Positions 53,020 through 62,751 of a stretch of 64,000 nucleotides of DNA are shown piece by piece. The stretch's first letter is position 1. The number at the start of each line of letters is the position of its first letter. The position numbers and the translations under genes are program-made. The notes beneath the pieces are model-generated. The model searched no databases. It was not told where the DNA came from and saw nothing but the letters and a program-made list of their open reading frames with translations. The stretch comes from VBDM01 sp035519135 (lineage in GTDB: Bacteria; Pseudomonadota; Gammaproteobacteria; Burkholderiales; SG8-39), in assembly GCA_035519135.1 (NCBI GenBank), contig DATIWX010000004.1, positions 124,001-188,000 of the forward strand, written 5' to 3'.

Positions 53020-54304
53020 CGCGAACCGACTTCGGCGCCGCTGCCGTCAATACCTCGCACCCTCCGGCCGTAACCGCCACATCGTCCTCGATGCGCACGC
53101 CGATGTTCCAGAACGCTTCGGGGACCTTGTCGGCCGGGCGCACATAGCAGCCTGGCTCGACGGTCAGCGTCATCCCGGGCTCGAGGCGACGCCATTCGCC
53201 GCCCGACTTGTATTCCCCGGCATCGTGCACGTCCAGACCCAGCCAGTGCCCGGTCCGGTGCATGTAGAAACGCTTGTAGTCCTCGGTTGCGATGACCTGC
53301 TCCAATGTTCCGCTGCAGAGGCCGAGATCGATGAACCCGCGCGCGAGTGTGTCCACCGCCGCGTTGTGCGGCTCGTCCCAGCGATTCCCGGGCTTCACCG
53401 CGGCGATCGCCGCGCCTTGAGCCGCGAGCACCAGTTCGTAGACATCCTTCTGCGGCCCGCTGAACTTGCCGTTCACGGGAAACGTGCGAGTCAGGTCCGA
53501 AGCGTATCCGTCGAGCTCGCAGCCGGCGTCGACCAGCAGGAGATCTCCGTCGCCGAGGCGCGCGCTGTTTTCGCGGTAGTGCAGGATGCAGGCGTTGGCG
53601 CCCCCGGCCACGATCGGCGAGTAGGCGGGGTATTGGGATCCGCTGCGCCGAAACTCGTAGAGCAGCTCGGCCTCGATCTCGTGTTCGCTCCGTCCGGGGC
53701 GCGTCTCGCGCATCGCGCGCTCGTGGGCGGCCGCCGAGATCGCGGCTGCGCGGCGCATCACGGCCAGCTCGCTGTCGTCCTTGATGAGGCGCATCTCGTC
53801 CAGCGCTGTCCGCAGGTCGCGGATCTCGGTCGGAGCCGTGATCCCGGCGCGTGCCTGCGAGCGTACCTCGTTCAGCCACCCCATGATGCGCGCGTCCCAG
53901 GCAGGATCGGCGCCCGGCGCGTAGTGCAGCACGGGCTGGTTGGCGAGAAGCTTCGGCATCAGCTCGTCGAGCGCCTCGACCGGGAAGGCCTCATCGACGC
54001 CGAAAGTGGCCTTGGCCCCCTCGGGGCCGCTGCGCAGGCCGTCCCACAGCTCGCGCGCCGGGTCGCGCTTGCGGCAGAAGAGGATCGACTTCGGCTCGTT
54101 CCCCGCGACGAGGACGAGAACCGCCTCCGGCTCGGGAAAACCGCTCAGATAGTAGAAGTAGCTGTCGAAGCGATAGAGGTACTCGCTGTCGCGGTTGCGC
54201 ACGCGAGCGGGCGCCGTCGGGATGATCGCTATGCCCTCGCCCATGCGCGATTGCAGGGTGTGGCGGCGCTCGGCGCAGCGCGACAGCGTGTTTATGGTGT
54301 CCAT
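52991..54304 (-). CDS. pepP: Xaa-Pro aminopeptidase
   Basis: Removes N-terminal residues preceding proline. 437 residues with an N-terminal creatinase-like domain and a C-terminal pita-bread metallopeptidase domain. Metal ligands: LLVDAGCELDGYASDLTRTF (two Asp), MHRTGHWLGLDVHD (His), TVEPGCYV (Glu) and a late GVRIEDDVAVT (Glu). Part of the amgK-murU-pepP-ubiH series. Confidence 0.95.
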   Translation of the reverse strand: MDTINTLSRCAERRHTLQSRMGEGIAIIPTAPARVRNRDSEYLYRFDSYFYYLSGFPEPEAVLVLVAGNEPKSILFCRKRDPARELWDGLRSGPEGAKATFGVDEAFPVEALDELMPKLLANQPVLHYAPGADPAWDARIMGWLNEVRSQARAGITAPTEIRDLRTALDEMRLIKDDSELAVMRRAAAISAAAHERAMRETRPGRSEHEIEAELLYEFRRSGSQYPAYSPIVAGGANACILHYRENSARLGDGDLLLVDAGCELDGYASDLTRTFPVNGKFSGPQKDVYELVLAAQGAAIAAVKPGNRWDEPHNAAVDTLARGFIDLGLCSGTLEQVIATEDYKRFYMHRTGHWLGLDVHDAGEYKSGGEWRRLEPGMTLTVEPGCYVRPADKVPEAFWNIGVRIEDDVAVTAGGCEVLTAAAPKSVRDVEALVGRG

Positions 54305-54335
54305 TCGCGAATTGTCGTCCGCTTCGACGGGGCGA

Positions 54336-54998
54336 TCAAGCAGGCTGGTTCAGCTCGGCGAGCCGCTGCGGCGTGCCGACGTCATGCCACTCGCCGCGAT
54401 GCATTTCGCCCGAAACCAGACCGCGCGCCATCGCAGCGCGCAGCAGCGGCGCGAGTTGTCCCTTGGAGCCGGGTTTCACGCTCGCAAACAGCGCCGGCTG
54501 GTACAGCCCGATCCCGCTGAACGTATACTTGGGGTCACCCGCGGCGCTTACCCGCGATCCGCTGAGGGCGAAGTCCCCGAGCGGATGGTGCGGCGGGTTG
54601 GGGACCAGCACCAGATGCGCGAGTTGCTCATCCGCCGCGCGCGTGACCAGGCGGGAGAAATCGAAATCGCAGAAGATGTCTCCGTTGACGGCGAGAAACG
54701 GCGCCCTGCCGAGCAGCGGAAGCGCGTTGACGATTCCTCCGGCGGTCTCGAGCGCCTCGGCCTCCGGGGAATATCGGATCGCCACGCCGAAGTGCCGGCC
54801 GTCGCCGAGCGCCGCCTCGATCCTGTGGCCCAGATGCGCATGGTTGACCACGATGTCGCCTACACCCGCGCGCGCGAGCGCCTCGAGCAGCCAGGCGATC
54901 AGGGATTTCCCTCGCACTTCGAGAAGGCACTTGGGCACGCTGTCCGACAACGGCCGCATGCGCTCGCCCCGCCCCGCCGCAAGAATCATCGCCTTCAT
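54336..54998 (-). CDS. murU: N-acetylmuramate alpha-1-phosphate uridylyltransferase
   Basis: 220-residue nucleotidyltransferase with MILAAGRGERMRPLSDSVPK at the N-terminus and FLAVNGDIFCDFDF near 100 (metal-binding Asp). Directly after amgK, this is the MurU position in the anabolic muramate recycling route, which bypasses MurA and hence fosfomycin sensitivity. A general sugar-1-phosphate nucleotidyltransferase is the alternative. Confidence 0.88.
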   Translation of the reverse strand: MKAMILAAGRGERMRPLSDSVPKCLLEVRGKSLIAWLLEALARAGVGDIVVNHAHLGHRIEAALGDGRHFGVAIRYSPEAEALETAGGIVNALPLLGRAPFLAVNGDIFCDFDFSRLVTRAADEQLAHLVLVPNPPHHPLGDFALSGSRVSAAGDPKYTFSGIGLYQPALFASVKPGSKGQLAPLLRAAMARGLVSGEMHRGEWHDVGTPQRLAELNQPA

Positions 54999-55007
54999 GG
55001 CTCAGGT

Positions 55008-56003
55008 TCAGAACGTGTAGCCGACGCGCTTCTCCGTCGCATCGAGCTGGTCGAGCAGGCGCGTGAGCGGCGACAGCCCGCGGTAGCGCTCGCAGGTGCG
55101 CCGCAGATAGCCCATCACGCGGGGCTGATCCTTCAGGTAGCCGCTCTTGGCGTCCCTGAGAGAAAGCCGCGCGAAGATGCCCAGCACCTTCAGCTGCCGC
55201 TGGGCTCCCATCCACTCGAAATCGCGGTAGAAATCGGCGAACTCGGCGGCGACGGGAAGTCGCGCTCTTCGCGCCTTCTCCCAGTAGCGCACCGTCCAGT
55301 CGATCACGCGCTCCTCCTCCCAGCCGATGTAGGCGTCGCGCAGAAGCGAAACGAGATCGTAGGTGACGGGGCCGTACACGGCGTCCTGAAAGTCGAGAAT
55401 GCCGGGGCAGGGATCGCACGCCATCAGATTGCGCGAGTGGTAGTCGCGGTGCACGAACACCCGCGGCTGCGCTAGGTTGTTGGCGAGAATCTCTGCAAAC
55501 GCCTTCTCGAGGTCCTCGGCTTGCGCGGGCGAGAGCTCGCGCCGCAGCTGACGCGAGACGTACCAATCCGGGAACAGGCGCATCTCCTTCTCGAGCAGAC
55601 CGCGGTCGTACTCGGGTAGCGCCCCGGGACGGCTGGCCAGCTGAATCCGGATGAGTGCGTCCAGCGCGTGTCCGTAGAGCACGCCGGCACTGCGCTCGTC
55701 GAGCGCGCTCAGATAGGTTGTGTCACCGAGATCGGACAGCAGCAGAAAGCCCTGGGCAAGGTCCTGCGCGTGAATCGCGGGAACGTGCACTCCGGCCTCC
55801 GCAAACAAGCCGGCTACGCGAACGAACTGGGCGCAGCTTTCCTTGTCCGGCGGCGCGTCCATCGCGATGAGCGAAGGCTGCGCGCCCGCCCGCCGGACCC
55901 GGAAATAGCGCCGGAAGCTCGCGTCGTCGGAGGCCGGGGCGATGCGGGTCTCGACGCCGAGCGTCGCGTTCAGCCATCCCCGCAATTGCTCAGCGCGGTC
56001 CAA
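55008..56003 (-). CDS. amgK: N-acetylmuramate/N-acetylglucosamine anomeric kinase
   Basis: 331 residues, aminoglycoside-phosphotransferase fold. Catalytic VFVHRDYHSRNLMA near 190 and metal-binding GILDFQDAVYGP near 212. The start codon is TTG (56001–56003), supported by GGAGGAG on the same strand just upstream. First gene of the amgK-murU-pepP-ubiH series; divergent from lptD, as in Pseudomonas and relatives. Confidence 0.9.
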   Translation of the reverse strand: MDRAEQLRGWLNATLGVETRIAPASDDASFRRYFRVRRAGAQPSLIAMDAPPDKESCAQFVRVAGLFAEAGVHVPAIHAQDLAQGFLLLSDLGDTTYLSALDERSAGVLYGHALDALIRIQLASRPGALPEYDRGLLEKEMRLFPDWYVSRQLRRELSPAQAEDLEKAFAEILANNLAQPRVFVHRDYHSRNLMACDPCPGILDFQDAVYGPVTYDLVSLLRDAYIGWEEERVIDWTVRYWEKARRARLPVAAEFADFYRDFEWMGAQRQLKVLGIFARLSLRDAKSGYLKDQPRVMGYLRRTCERYRGLSPLTRLLDQLDATEKRVGYTF

Positions 56004-56094
56004 AACTCCTCCGGAAACAAAGAATTGCCTTCATCTCTGATTTGTGCGATTTTAGCACTCGCCCCGGCAGCCCATTCGTTACTCATCCCGCGAC

Positions 56095-58416
56095 ATGTCT
56101 TTTTTCCCTGCCCGCTTTCCGGCGCTGGCATTCGCGCTGTTGTGGTCCGCTGCGGCGTGGGGGCAGGGTCAGGGATTGCAACTGCCGCGCCAGGATCGGG
56201 CCAAGCCTGATCCTTCCGCGCCGATCACGCTCGATGCAGACCGCATCGAAGGCGTCTCGGGCGGGGATACTACGGCGCAGGGAAATGCCAGCCTGCGCCG
56301 GGGTGATCTGTCGATCCGCGCGGAGTCGCTCCGGTACTCCGAGACAGATGGGGAAGTGGAGGCGAAAGGCGGCGTCCGGCTTGAGCGCGGCGGCGATACT
56401 CTGAGCGGTCCTGGCGCGAGATATTCGCTGCGCGATGGAACCGGCGTGTTGGAGAATCCTGAATTCACACTCGCGCCGCGGGCCAGGGCCAACCAGGCAC
56501 CTGTTTCGGGCCGTGGAAAGGCGGAAACCATAGAACTCCTCGGCGAAGACCAATACCGGGTCAAGAACGGCTTTTTCACCACCTGCAGGCCGGGTGACGA
56601 GGGCTGGTACATCCGCGCCGACGAGCTCGACCTGGATTTCACGCGCGATGAAGGTACGGCTCGCGGCGCGCGCATCTACTTCGAAGGGGTACCCGTCCTC
56701 GCCGCTCCGAAGATGAGTTTCTCGCTCAACAATCAGCGAAAATCGGGTTTCCTACCGCCATCGACGGGCATTACCGGCAAGAGCGGGTTCGAGGTGGGCA
56801 TCCCGTACTACCTGAACCTGGCGCCCAACTACGATCTGACCCTTACCCCGCGCTACCTGCAGAAGCGCGGAACGCAGATCGCCGAGCAGGTCCGCTACCT
56901 GGAGAAGAACTACACCGCCGAGCTCAACGCCGAGCAGCTTCCGAACGACCGGACCCTCGATCAGGGTCGGTCGGCCATCAGCTTTGTCGGAGCATACAAC
57001 CGCCAGGGCACGCTTCTGGGCGGGCTCAACCTGAACAAGGTATCGGACGACAACTACTTCCGCGACCTCTCGACTCGCATCAACCTCACCTCCCAGACCA
57101 CGCTGCCGCGTGAGGGGTTCGTCACCTACAACGGAACCTGGTGGGGTTCGGGCAACTACTCGACGACGGTCCGCATCCAGACGTTCCAGGTATTGCAGGA
57201 CCCCGAGAATCCGATCGTCGCTCCCTACGGTCGCACTCCGCAGCTCACCCTGACGACCCTGCGCCAGGACATCGGCGGATTCGACTTCAGGTCGGCGGAG
57301 GAGTTCGTCGATTTCAGCCACCCCACGCTGGTTACCGGCAAGCGCACTACGGTCTTCCCGAGCCTGAGCCTGCCGGTGATATCTCCCGAGTATTTCTTTA
57401 CGCCGAAGGTGAGCTTCAGTGCGAGCTACTATTCGCTGGATCAGAATACGACGGGCGGATCCTCCCTCCGGCCCGCCCCGGCAGGCGCCACCGAGCTGCC
57501 CGGCTCGATCACCCGCACCGTGCCCATCTACAGTCTCGACAGCGGCCTTGTCTTCGAGAAGGACACGCAAGCCTTCGGCCAGTCAATCACGCAGACGCTC
57601 GAGCCGCGGCTCTTTTACGTATATGTGCCCTATCGCAATCAGAATCTGATCCCGCTGTTCGACACCGCCGTTGCCGACTTCAACTATGCGCAGATTTTCT
57701 CCGAGAACATGTTCTCGGGAGGCGATCGAATCAACGATGCCAACCAGCTCACCGCCGCGGTGACTTCCCGCCTGCTGCTGCCCTCCAGCGGCCAGGAGAT
57801 GATGCGCGGCACATTCGGCCAGCGCTACTACTTCAAGGACCAGCAGGTCACGCTCAACCCGACCGATACGCCGCGAACCTACAAGGCCTCGAACCTGCTG
57901 GCTGCGCTGTCCGGACGCGTGTCGCCTTCCTGGACGATGGACGCGGGCACGGAATACGACCAGCGCGACTACCGCACTGAGCGCCTGACACTCGCAGCCC
58001 GGTATCGCCCTGAAGGGCTGAGAACGGTCAACCTGAGCTATCGTTACTTGAGCGGCGATATCACGCAGGCCGGGCCCACCAAGCAGGTAGACATTTCGGC
58101 GCAATGGCCGCTCTTCGGCCGCTGGTACGGGGTCGGGCGGCTCAACTATTCGCTCCCCGACAGCCGGGTCATCGAAGGCATCGGCGGATTGGAGTACGCG
58201 GCCGGCTGCTGGACGACCCGCCTGGTGATGCAGCGGTTTGCCCTGACGGCGGGCACATCCTCCTCGAGCGTGTTCATTCAACTCGAGCTGAACGGCTTCT
58301 CGCGGCTCGGGTCCAATCCGCTCGAGGCGCTGAAGCGTAACGTCCCCGGCTACCAGCGGATCAATGTTCCGGCGGTGGACAGCAAGCCGGACGCCCCCGT
58401 TGACCTCTACAATTGA
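56095..58416 (+). CDS. lptD: LPS assembly protein LptD
   Basis: Outer-membrane translocon that inserts LPS together with LptE. 773 residues. Signal peptide of about 23 residues ending near AAAWG; periplasmic OstA jellyroll with ITLDADRIEGVSGGDTTAQG and repeats; a large C-terminal beta barrel with aromatic-rich strands. A Cys at about 162 (FFTTCRPGDEGW) and a late Cys in EYAAGCWTTRLV are candidates for the LptD disulphides. First in lptD-surA-pdxA-rsmA. Confidence 0.95.
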   Translation: MSFFPARFPALAFALLWSAAAWGQGQGLQLPRQDRAKPDPSAPITLDADRIEGVSGGDTTAQGNASLRRGDLSIRAESLRYSETDGEVEAKGGVRLERGGDTLSGPGARYSLRDGTGVLENPEFTLAPRARANQAPVSGRGKAETIELLGEDQYRVKNGFFTTCRPGDEGWYIRADELDLDFTRDEGTARGARIYFEGVPVLAAPKMSFSLNNQRKSGFLPPSTGITGKSGFEVGIPYYLNLAPNYDLTLTPRYLQKRGTQIAEQVRYLEKNYTAELNAEQLPNDRTLDQGRSAISFVGAYNRQGTLLGGLNLNKVSDDNYFRDLSTRINLTSQTTLPREGFVTYNGTWWGSGNYSTTVRIQTFQVLQDPENPIVAPYGRTPQLTLTTLRQDIGGFDFRSAEEFVDFSHPTLVTGKRTTVFPSLSLPVISPEYFFTPKVSFSASYYSLDQNTTGGSSLRPAPAGATELPGSITRTVPIYSLDSGLVFEKDTQAFGQSITQTLEPRLFYVYVPYRNQNLIPLFDTAVADFNYAQIFSENMFSGGDRINDANQLTAAVTSRLLLPSSGQEMMRGTFGQRYYFKDQQVTLNPTDTPRTYKASNLLAALSGRVSPSWTMDAGTEYDQRDYRTERLTLAARYRPEGLRTVNLSYRYLSGDITQAGPTKQVDISAQWPLFGRWYGVGRLNYSLPDSRVIEGIGGLEYAAGCWTTRLVMQRFALTAGTSSSSVFIQLELNGFSRLGSNPLEALKRNVPGYQRINVPAVDSKPDAPVDLYN

Positions 58417-58435
58417 TCCCGGACGCGACGATCCG

Positions 58436-59752
58436 ATGAGACTTGCCCTACCTCTTCTGCTGCTGATCGTGTGCAGCGCGGCACTTGCGCAGGGTGCGCG
58501 TACCGATCAGCCTGCCTCCACCCGCATCGACCTGCTCGACCGCATAGTCGCGATCGTGAACAAGGAGGTGATTACGCAGTTCGAGCTTACGGATCGCATC
58601 GAGCGCGTGCAGAAGGAGCTCCGGCGCCGCGGAACTTCGAACGTGAGCCGCTCCGAGCTCGAGCACCAGGTGCTCGAGCGCCTCGTCGTCGAGAAGGTCC
58701 AGTTGCAATACGCGCGCGAGACCGGCATGCGTGTCGACGACCTGGAGCTCGACCGCACCGTCAACCGGGTGGCGGAGAACAACAAGCTGTCGCTCACCGA
58801 GTTCAGGCAGAGGCTCGAAAGCGACGCCATCCCATTCGACAGGTTCCGGGAGGAGCTGCGCAACGAGATTCTGTTGACCCGCCTGCGGGACCGCGAGGTC
58901 ATGAGCAAGCTGGCGGTCAGCGAAAGCGAGATCGACAACCTTATCCTCGAGCAAGGCGAAAAGAAGGAAATCGGTACCGAATTCAACCTCGCGCATATTC
59001 TGGTGCGCGTGCCGGAGCAGGCGACGCCTGCGCAGGTGGAAGCCAGACGCGCCCGAGCCGATGAGGTGCTCAGGCGGCTCAAGGACGGCACCGACTTCGC
59101 ACAGCTCGCCGCGACGTACTCGGACGCTCCGGACGCGCTCCAGGGGGGTGTCATCGGCTGGCGCAGCCGGGAGCGGCTTCCGGAACTGTTCGTGGAAGCC
59201 CTGACGGGACTCAGTGTCGGAGGGGTAAGCGGGGTGTTTCGCAGCCCCGCCGGATTTCACGTCATCAAGCTCCTGGAGATGCGCGGAGCCGGCGCGCCCA
59301 TGCTGGTCGAGCAGGCGCATGTCCGGCATATCCTGGTGCGCACCAACGATCTCGTCTCGGAGAACGAGGCCAAGAGGAAACTGCTCAGCCTGCGCGAGCG
59401 CATTGTAAATGGCGTCGATTTTTCCGAGCTCGCCCGCCTGAATTCGGACGACGGCTCGGCTTCGCGCGGTGGAGACCTGGGGTGGGTCTATCCGGGAGAT
59501 ACCGTTCCCGAGTTCGAGCGCGCGTTCGCGGAGCTGAAGCTCATGGAAGTCAGCCAGCCCGTGAAGAGTCCCTTCGGCTGGCATCTCATCCAGGTGCTCG
59601 AGCGGCGCACCGCGGACGTATCCTCCGAACGCAAGCGAGTCGAGGCGCGCAAGGCTCTGCTCGACAGGAAAGGCGACGAGGCCTACCAGGAGTGGCTGCG
59701 CCAGCTCCGCGATCGCGCCTACGTCGAGTTGCGGCTCGAAGAGCAGCGGTGA
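58436..59752 (+). CDS. surA: Periplasmic chaperone/peptidyl-prolyl isomerase SurA
   Basis: Escorts outer-membrane proteins to BAM. 438 residues from ATG 58436; an in-frame upstream extension lacks a signal peptide. Signal peptide MRLALPLLLLIVCSAALA, the SurA N-domain (IVAIVNKEVITQFEL), two parvulin domains (LAHILVRVPEQ near 182; VRHILVRTND near 293) and the C-terminal helix. It overlaps pdxA by 4 nt. Confidence 0.96.
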   Translation: MRLALPLLLLIVCSAALAQGARTDQPASTRIDLLDRIVAIVNKEVITQFELTDRIERVQKELRRRGTSNVSRSELEHQVLERLVVEKVQLQYARETGMRVDDLELDRTVNRVAENNKLSLTEFRQRLESDAIPFDRFREELRNEILLTRLRDREVMSKLAVSESEIDNLILEQGEKKEIGTEFNLAHILVRVPEQATPAQVEARRARADEVLRRLKDGTDFAQLAATYSDAPDALQGGVIGWRSRERLPELFVEALTGLSVGGVSGVFRSPAGFHVIKLLEMRGAGAPMLVEQAHVRHILVRTNDLVSENEAKRKLLSLRERIVNGVDFSELARLNSDDGSASRGGDLGWVYPGDTVPEFERAFAELKLMEVSQPVKSPFGWHLIQVLERRTADVSSERKRVEARKALLDRKGDEAYQEWLRQLRDRAYVELRLEEQR

Positions 59753-60792
59753 GCACGCACATCGAGATACCGGCCGCCCAACGGCCTGGCTTCCCCTCGG
59801 AAGCGGCTTCCCCTGCGCCCGTCGCAGTGACCTCCGGCGAGCCGGCGGGGATCGGCCCGGAGATCTGTCTGGCCCTCGGGGAAAGTCCCCTGGCGGCTCG
59901 CGTTGTCGTGCTCGGAGATCGGGGCATGCTGGAGGCGCGCGCCCGGCAGCTCGGGCTTCGCGTGAAGCTGCGCGAGATCGGCTCGCAGCCCCTGCCGGGC
60001 TCGGTCGCGTGCCTGCACCTGCCCCTCTCGTACACTTGCCGCGCCGGCGTGCTCGACCGGCGCAGCGCCCCCTATGTGATTTCCCTTCTCGAGCGGGCGG
60101 TTGCCGGATGCAGGGCCGGCGAATTCGCGGCGCTCGTCACCGCACCGGTCCACAAAGGCGTCATCAACGACGGAGGCGTTCCCTTCATCGGACACACCGA
60201 GTACCTCGCGGAGCGCACCGGCACCCCGCACGTGGTGATGATGCTGGCCGGCGGCGGCATGCGCGTGGCGCTCGCGACCACGCACCTCGCTCTCAAAGAC
60301 GTGTCGCGCGAGCTGACTCGCGAAAGCCTGGAGCGGACGATCCGCGTGCTCAGCGCAGCGCTCAGCGCCCGTTTCGGCATCGCCGTGCCGAGGATTCTGG
60401 TCGCCGCCCTTAACCCGCACGCGGGGGAAGGCGGCTATTTCGGGCGTGAAGAAATCGACGTGATCGGACCGGTTCTCGACAAGCTGCGGTCGGAAGGCAT
60501 GCACCTGGTCGGACCGCTCCCCGCGGACACCCTCTTTGTTCCCCAGCGCCTTGCGGGCGCCGATTGCGCGCTCGCGATGTACCACGATCAGGGCCTGCCG
60601 GTGCTCAAGTACGCAAGCTTCGGCAGAGGGGTCAATATCACGCTCGGCCTGCCGATCATCCGCACCTCGGTCGACCACGGCACGGCGCTCGACATCGCCG
60701 GAACCGGCAAGGCGCAGGCCGACAGCCTCATCGAGGCCGTGGAAACCGCGATCAATATGGCCCGGAGCGGGGCACGACGGGCGCTTTTCTAG
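59749..60792 (+). CDS. pdxA: 4-hydroxythreonine-4-phosphate dehydrogenase
   Basis: Vitamin B6 synthesis. 347 residues from GTG 59749, overlapping the surA stop. Seen: VTSGEPAGIGPEI, TAPVHKGVINDGG, FIGHTEYLAERTG, LNPHAGEGGYFG, and the C-terminal HDQGLPVLKY and TSVDHGTALDIAG with metal-binding His residues. Confidence 0.96.
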   Translation: MSTHIEIPAAQRPGFPSEAASPAPVAVTSGEPAGIGPEICLALGESPLAARVVVLGDRGMLEARARQLGLRVKLREIGSQPLPGSVACLHLPLSYTCRAGVLDRRSAPYVISLLERAVAGCRAGEFAALVTAPVHKGVINDGGVPFIGHTEYLAERTGTPHVVMMLAGGGMRVALATTHLALKDVSRELTRESLERTIRVLSAALSARFGIAVPRILVAALNPHAGEGGYFGREEIDVIGPVLDKLRSEGMHLVGPLPADTLFVPQRLAGADCALAMYHDQGLPVLKYASFGRGVNITLGLPIIRTSVDHGTALDIAGTGKAQADSLIEAVETAINMARSGARRALF

Positions 60793-60799
60793 CACTCAA

Positions 60800-61594
60800 G
60801 TGGCGACGCGCCGGCATGCCCCGCGGAAAAGGTTCGGCCAGCACTTCCTCGTCGATCCGGCGATCGTCGAGCGCATCATCGGTGCCATCGATCCTCGGCG
60901 AGGCGACCATGTCGTGGAGATCGGTCCCGGCCTCGGGGCGCTGACGGTGCCCTTGCTTGCAAGGCTCGATCACCTGCACGTCGTCGAGATCGACCGGGAC
61001 CTGAGTGCGCGCCTGCGCGAGCAATATTCCGCAGAGCAATTGACGGTGTACCAGGCCGACGCGCTCGAGTTCGATCTCGCCGCCCTGCCCGCGCCCTTGA
61101 GGATCGTGGGGAATCTGCCGTATAACATCTCGACCCCCTTCCTGTTCCATGCCGCCGCTGCGGCGGGCCGGTGTAGGGACTTTCACTTCATGCTTCAGCA
61201 GGAGGTAGTCGATCGCATGGTCGCGAAGCCTTCGGAGTCCGAGTACGGCAGGCTCTCGGTGATGCTGCAATACCGCTTCCGCCTCGAGAGGCTTTTCGAT
61301 GTCCCGCCGGCTTGCTTCCGGCCGGAGCCCAAAGTCCATTCCGCCGTCGTGAGGCTCCTTCCGCGCCCGATGGATCAGCTCGATGCGTCGAGCGAAGGCG
61401 GTTTGTCGCAGCTTGTCGCGCGGGCGTTCTCGATGCGGCGGAAGACTCTCAAGAATACGCTCTCGGGCCTGATTTCCGCCGCAGAGCTCGTCGAGCTCGG
61501 CATCGACCCGGGTAGGCGCGCTCAGGAGCTTCCGGTTGCGGCGTTTGTCACAATCGCCAATCATCTCGCGCGCGCCGGAACTGGACCGCACTGA
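60800..61594 (+). CDS. rsmA: 16S rRNA (adenine1518/1519-N6) dimethyltransferase
   Basis: Dimethylates two adenines in 16S rRNA helix 45. 264 residues from GTG 60800, 7 nt after pdxA. Seen: KRFGQHFLVDPAIVERII, VVEIGPGLGALT (SAM motif), catalytic NLPYNISTPFLF and VMLQYRFRLERLFDVPP. The C-terminal domain is intact. Confidence 0.96.
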   Translation: MATRRHAPRKRFGQHFLVDPAIVERIIGAIDPRRGDHVVEIGPGLGALTVPLLARLDHLHVVEIDRDLSARLREQYSAEQLTVYQADALEFDLAALPAPLRIVGNLPYNISTPFLFHAAAAAGRCRDFHFMLQQEVVDRMVAKPSESEYGRLSVMLQYRFRLERLFDVPPACFRPEPKVHSAVVRLLPRPMDQLDASSEGGLSQLVARAFSMRRKTLKNTLSGLISAAELVELGIDPGRRAQELPVAAFVTIANHLARAGTGPH

Positions 61595-61650
61595 CGGCCG
61601 CTGGCAAAATGGTATATATAGCTTTATGAAAAGCCGAGCTTTGGCAGGGG

Positions 61651-62328
61651 ATGATGATGGGCCTTCTTGACGACCTGAAAAAACAAGCGGACTTGGTAAA
61701 GACGCAGCAGATTCTTCAGCAGAATCTGCAGGGAGACAAGCTCAAGCTCGTCGAAGAGAAAATGAAGCAGACGTTCCAGTACGTGCACGAGTTGCTCAAG
61801 CAGCTTGGCGTCGTCAAGCCGACCAGCCCCTTGGTCTATTCGATCCCCGGCGTTACCGATTTCAAGAACCTCACGTTTGCCGAGTCCTTCATCGACTACC
61901 GGAAGAAGCGCATCAACGACAAGGAGTATTTCGACACGGCTCACTTCTTCATCAAGTGGGCCGGCCCCGATACGTTCGTCACGGAAAAGGACATGCCTCC
62001 GGCGATGCAGCGGATCCGCGAGGCGCTGTGGCTCAGCAAGGTCAAGTTCATCGAGGAAGAGAAGAAAAACGCGAAGGGTTTTGTCGTCGGCGCCAAATTC
62101 ATCGTTCCCGCCTCGGTCCTCACCGATGTCATCATCAAGGCCGATCACGAGCAGGGCAAGCTGCATTTCCAGACGACCCATATGTTCGGGCTCGGCGTGG
62201 AATACCTCTCGATTCCGGCCCAGGAAGTCACCGAGGGAATGCTGGACGATCTCGCCAAGGCGCTCATCGGGCAGCCAAGCGAGATCCGCAAATACCGCGT
62301 GGCCGGTGCCCCGGGGATGTTCCGCTGA
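61651..62328 (+). CDS. Conserved protein of unknown function
   Basis: 225 residues. A lysine/glutamine-rich amphipathic N-terminus (GLLDDLKKQADLVKTQQILQQNLQ) is followed by a soluble alpha/beta region with AHFFIKWAGPDTFVTEKD and FHFQTTHMFGL-like LHFQTTHMFGLGVEYLSI. No signal peptide, membrane segment or catalytic motif that I recognise. An AT-rich stretch at 61611–61620 may contain its -10. The three N-terminal ATG codons leave the exact start open by two residues. It is followed by a terminator-like hairpin. Confidence 0.8.
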   Translation: MMMGLLDDLKKQADLVKTQQILQQNLQGDKLKLVEEKMKQTFQYVHELLKQLGVVKPTSPLVYSIPGVTDFKNLTFAESFIDYRKKRINDKEYFDTAHFFIKWAGPDTFVTEKDMPPAMQRIREALWLSKVKFIEEEKKNAKGFVVGAKFIVPASVLTDVIIKADHEQGKLHFQTTHMFGLGVEYLSIPAQEVTEGMLDDLAKALIGQPSEIRKYRVAGAPGMFR

Positions 62329-62332
62329 AAGG

Positions 62333-62355
62333 CCGGTCGCGCCAGCCGCGACCGG
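62333..62355. terminator. Hairpin between convergent genes, probable bidirectional terminator
   Basis: Perfect 9-bp stem CCGGTCGCG (62333–62341) with CGCGACCGG (62347–62355), loop CCAGC. No T-run on either strand, so termination efficiency is uncertain. Confidence 0.5.
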
Positions 62356-62358
62356 GTC

Positions 62359-62742
<384 letters not shown>

Positions 62743-62751
62743 AAGGTTCTC

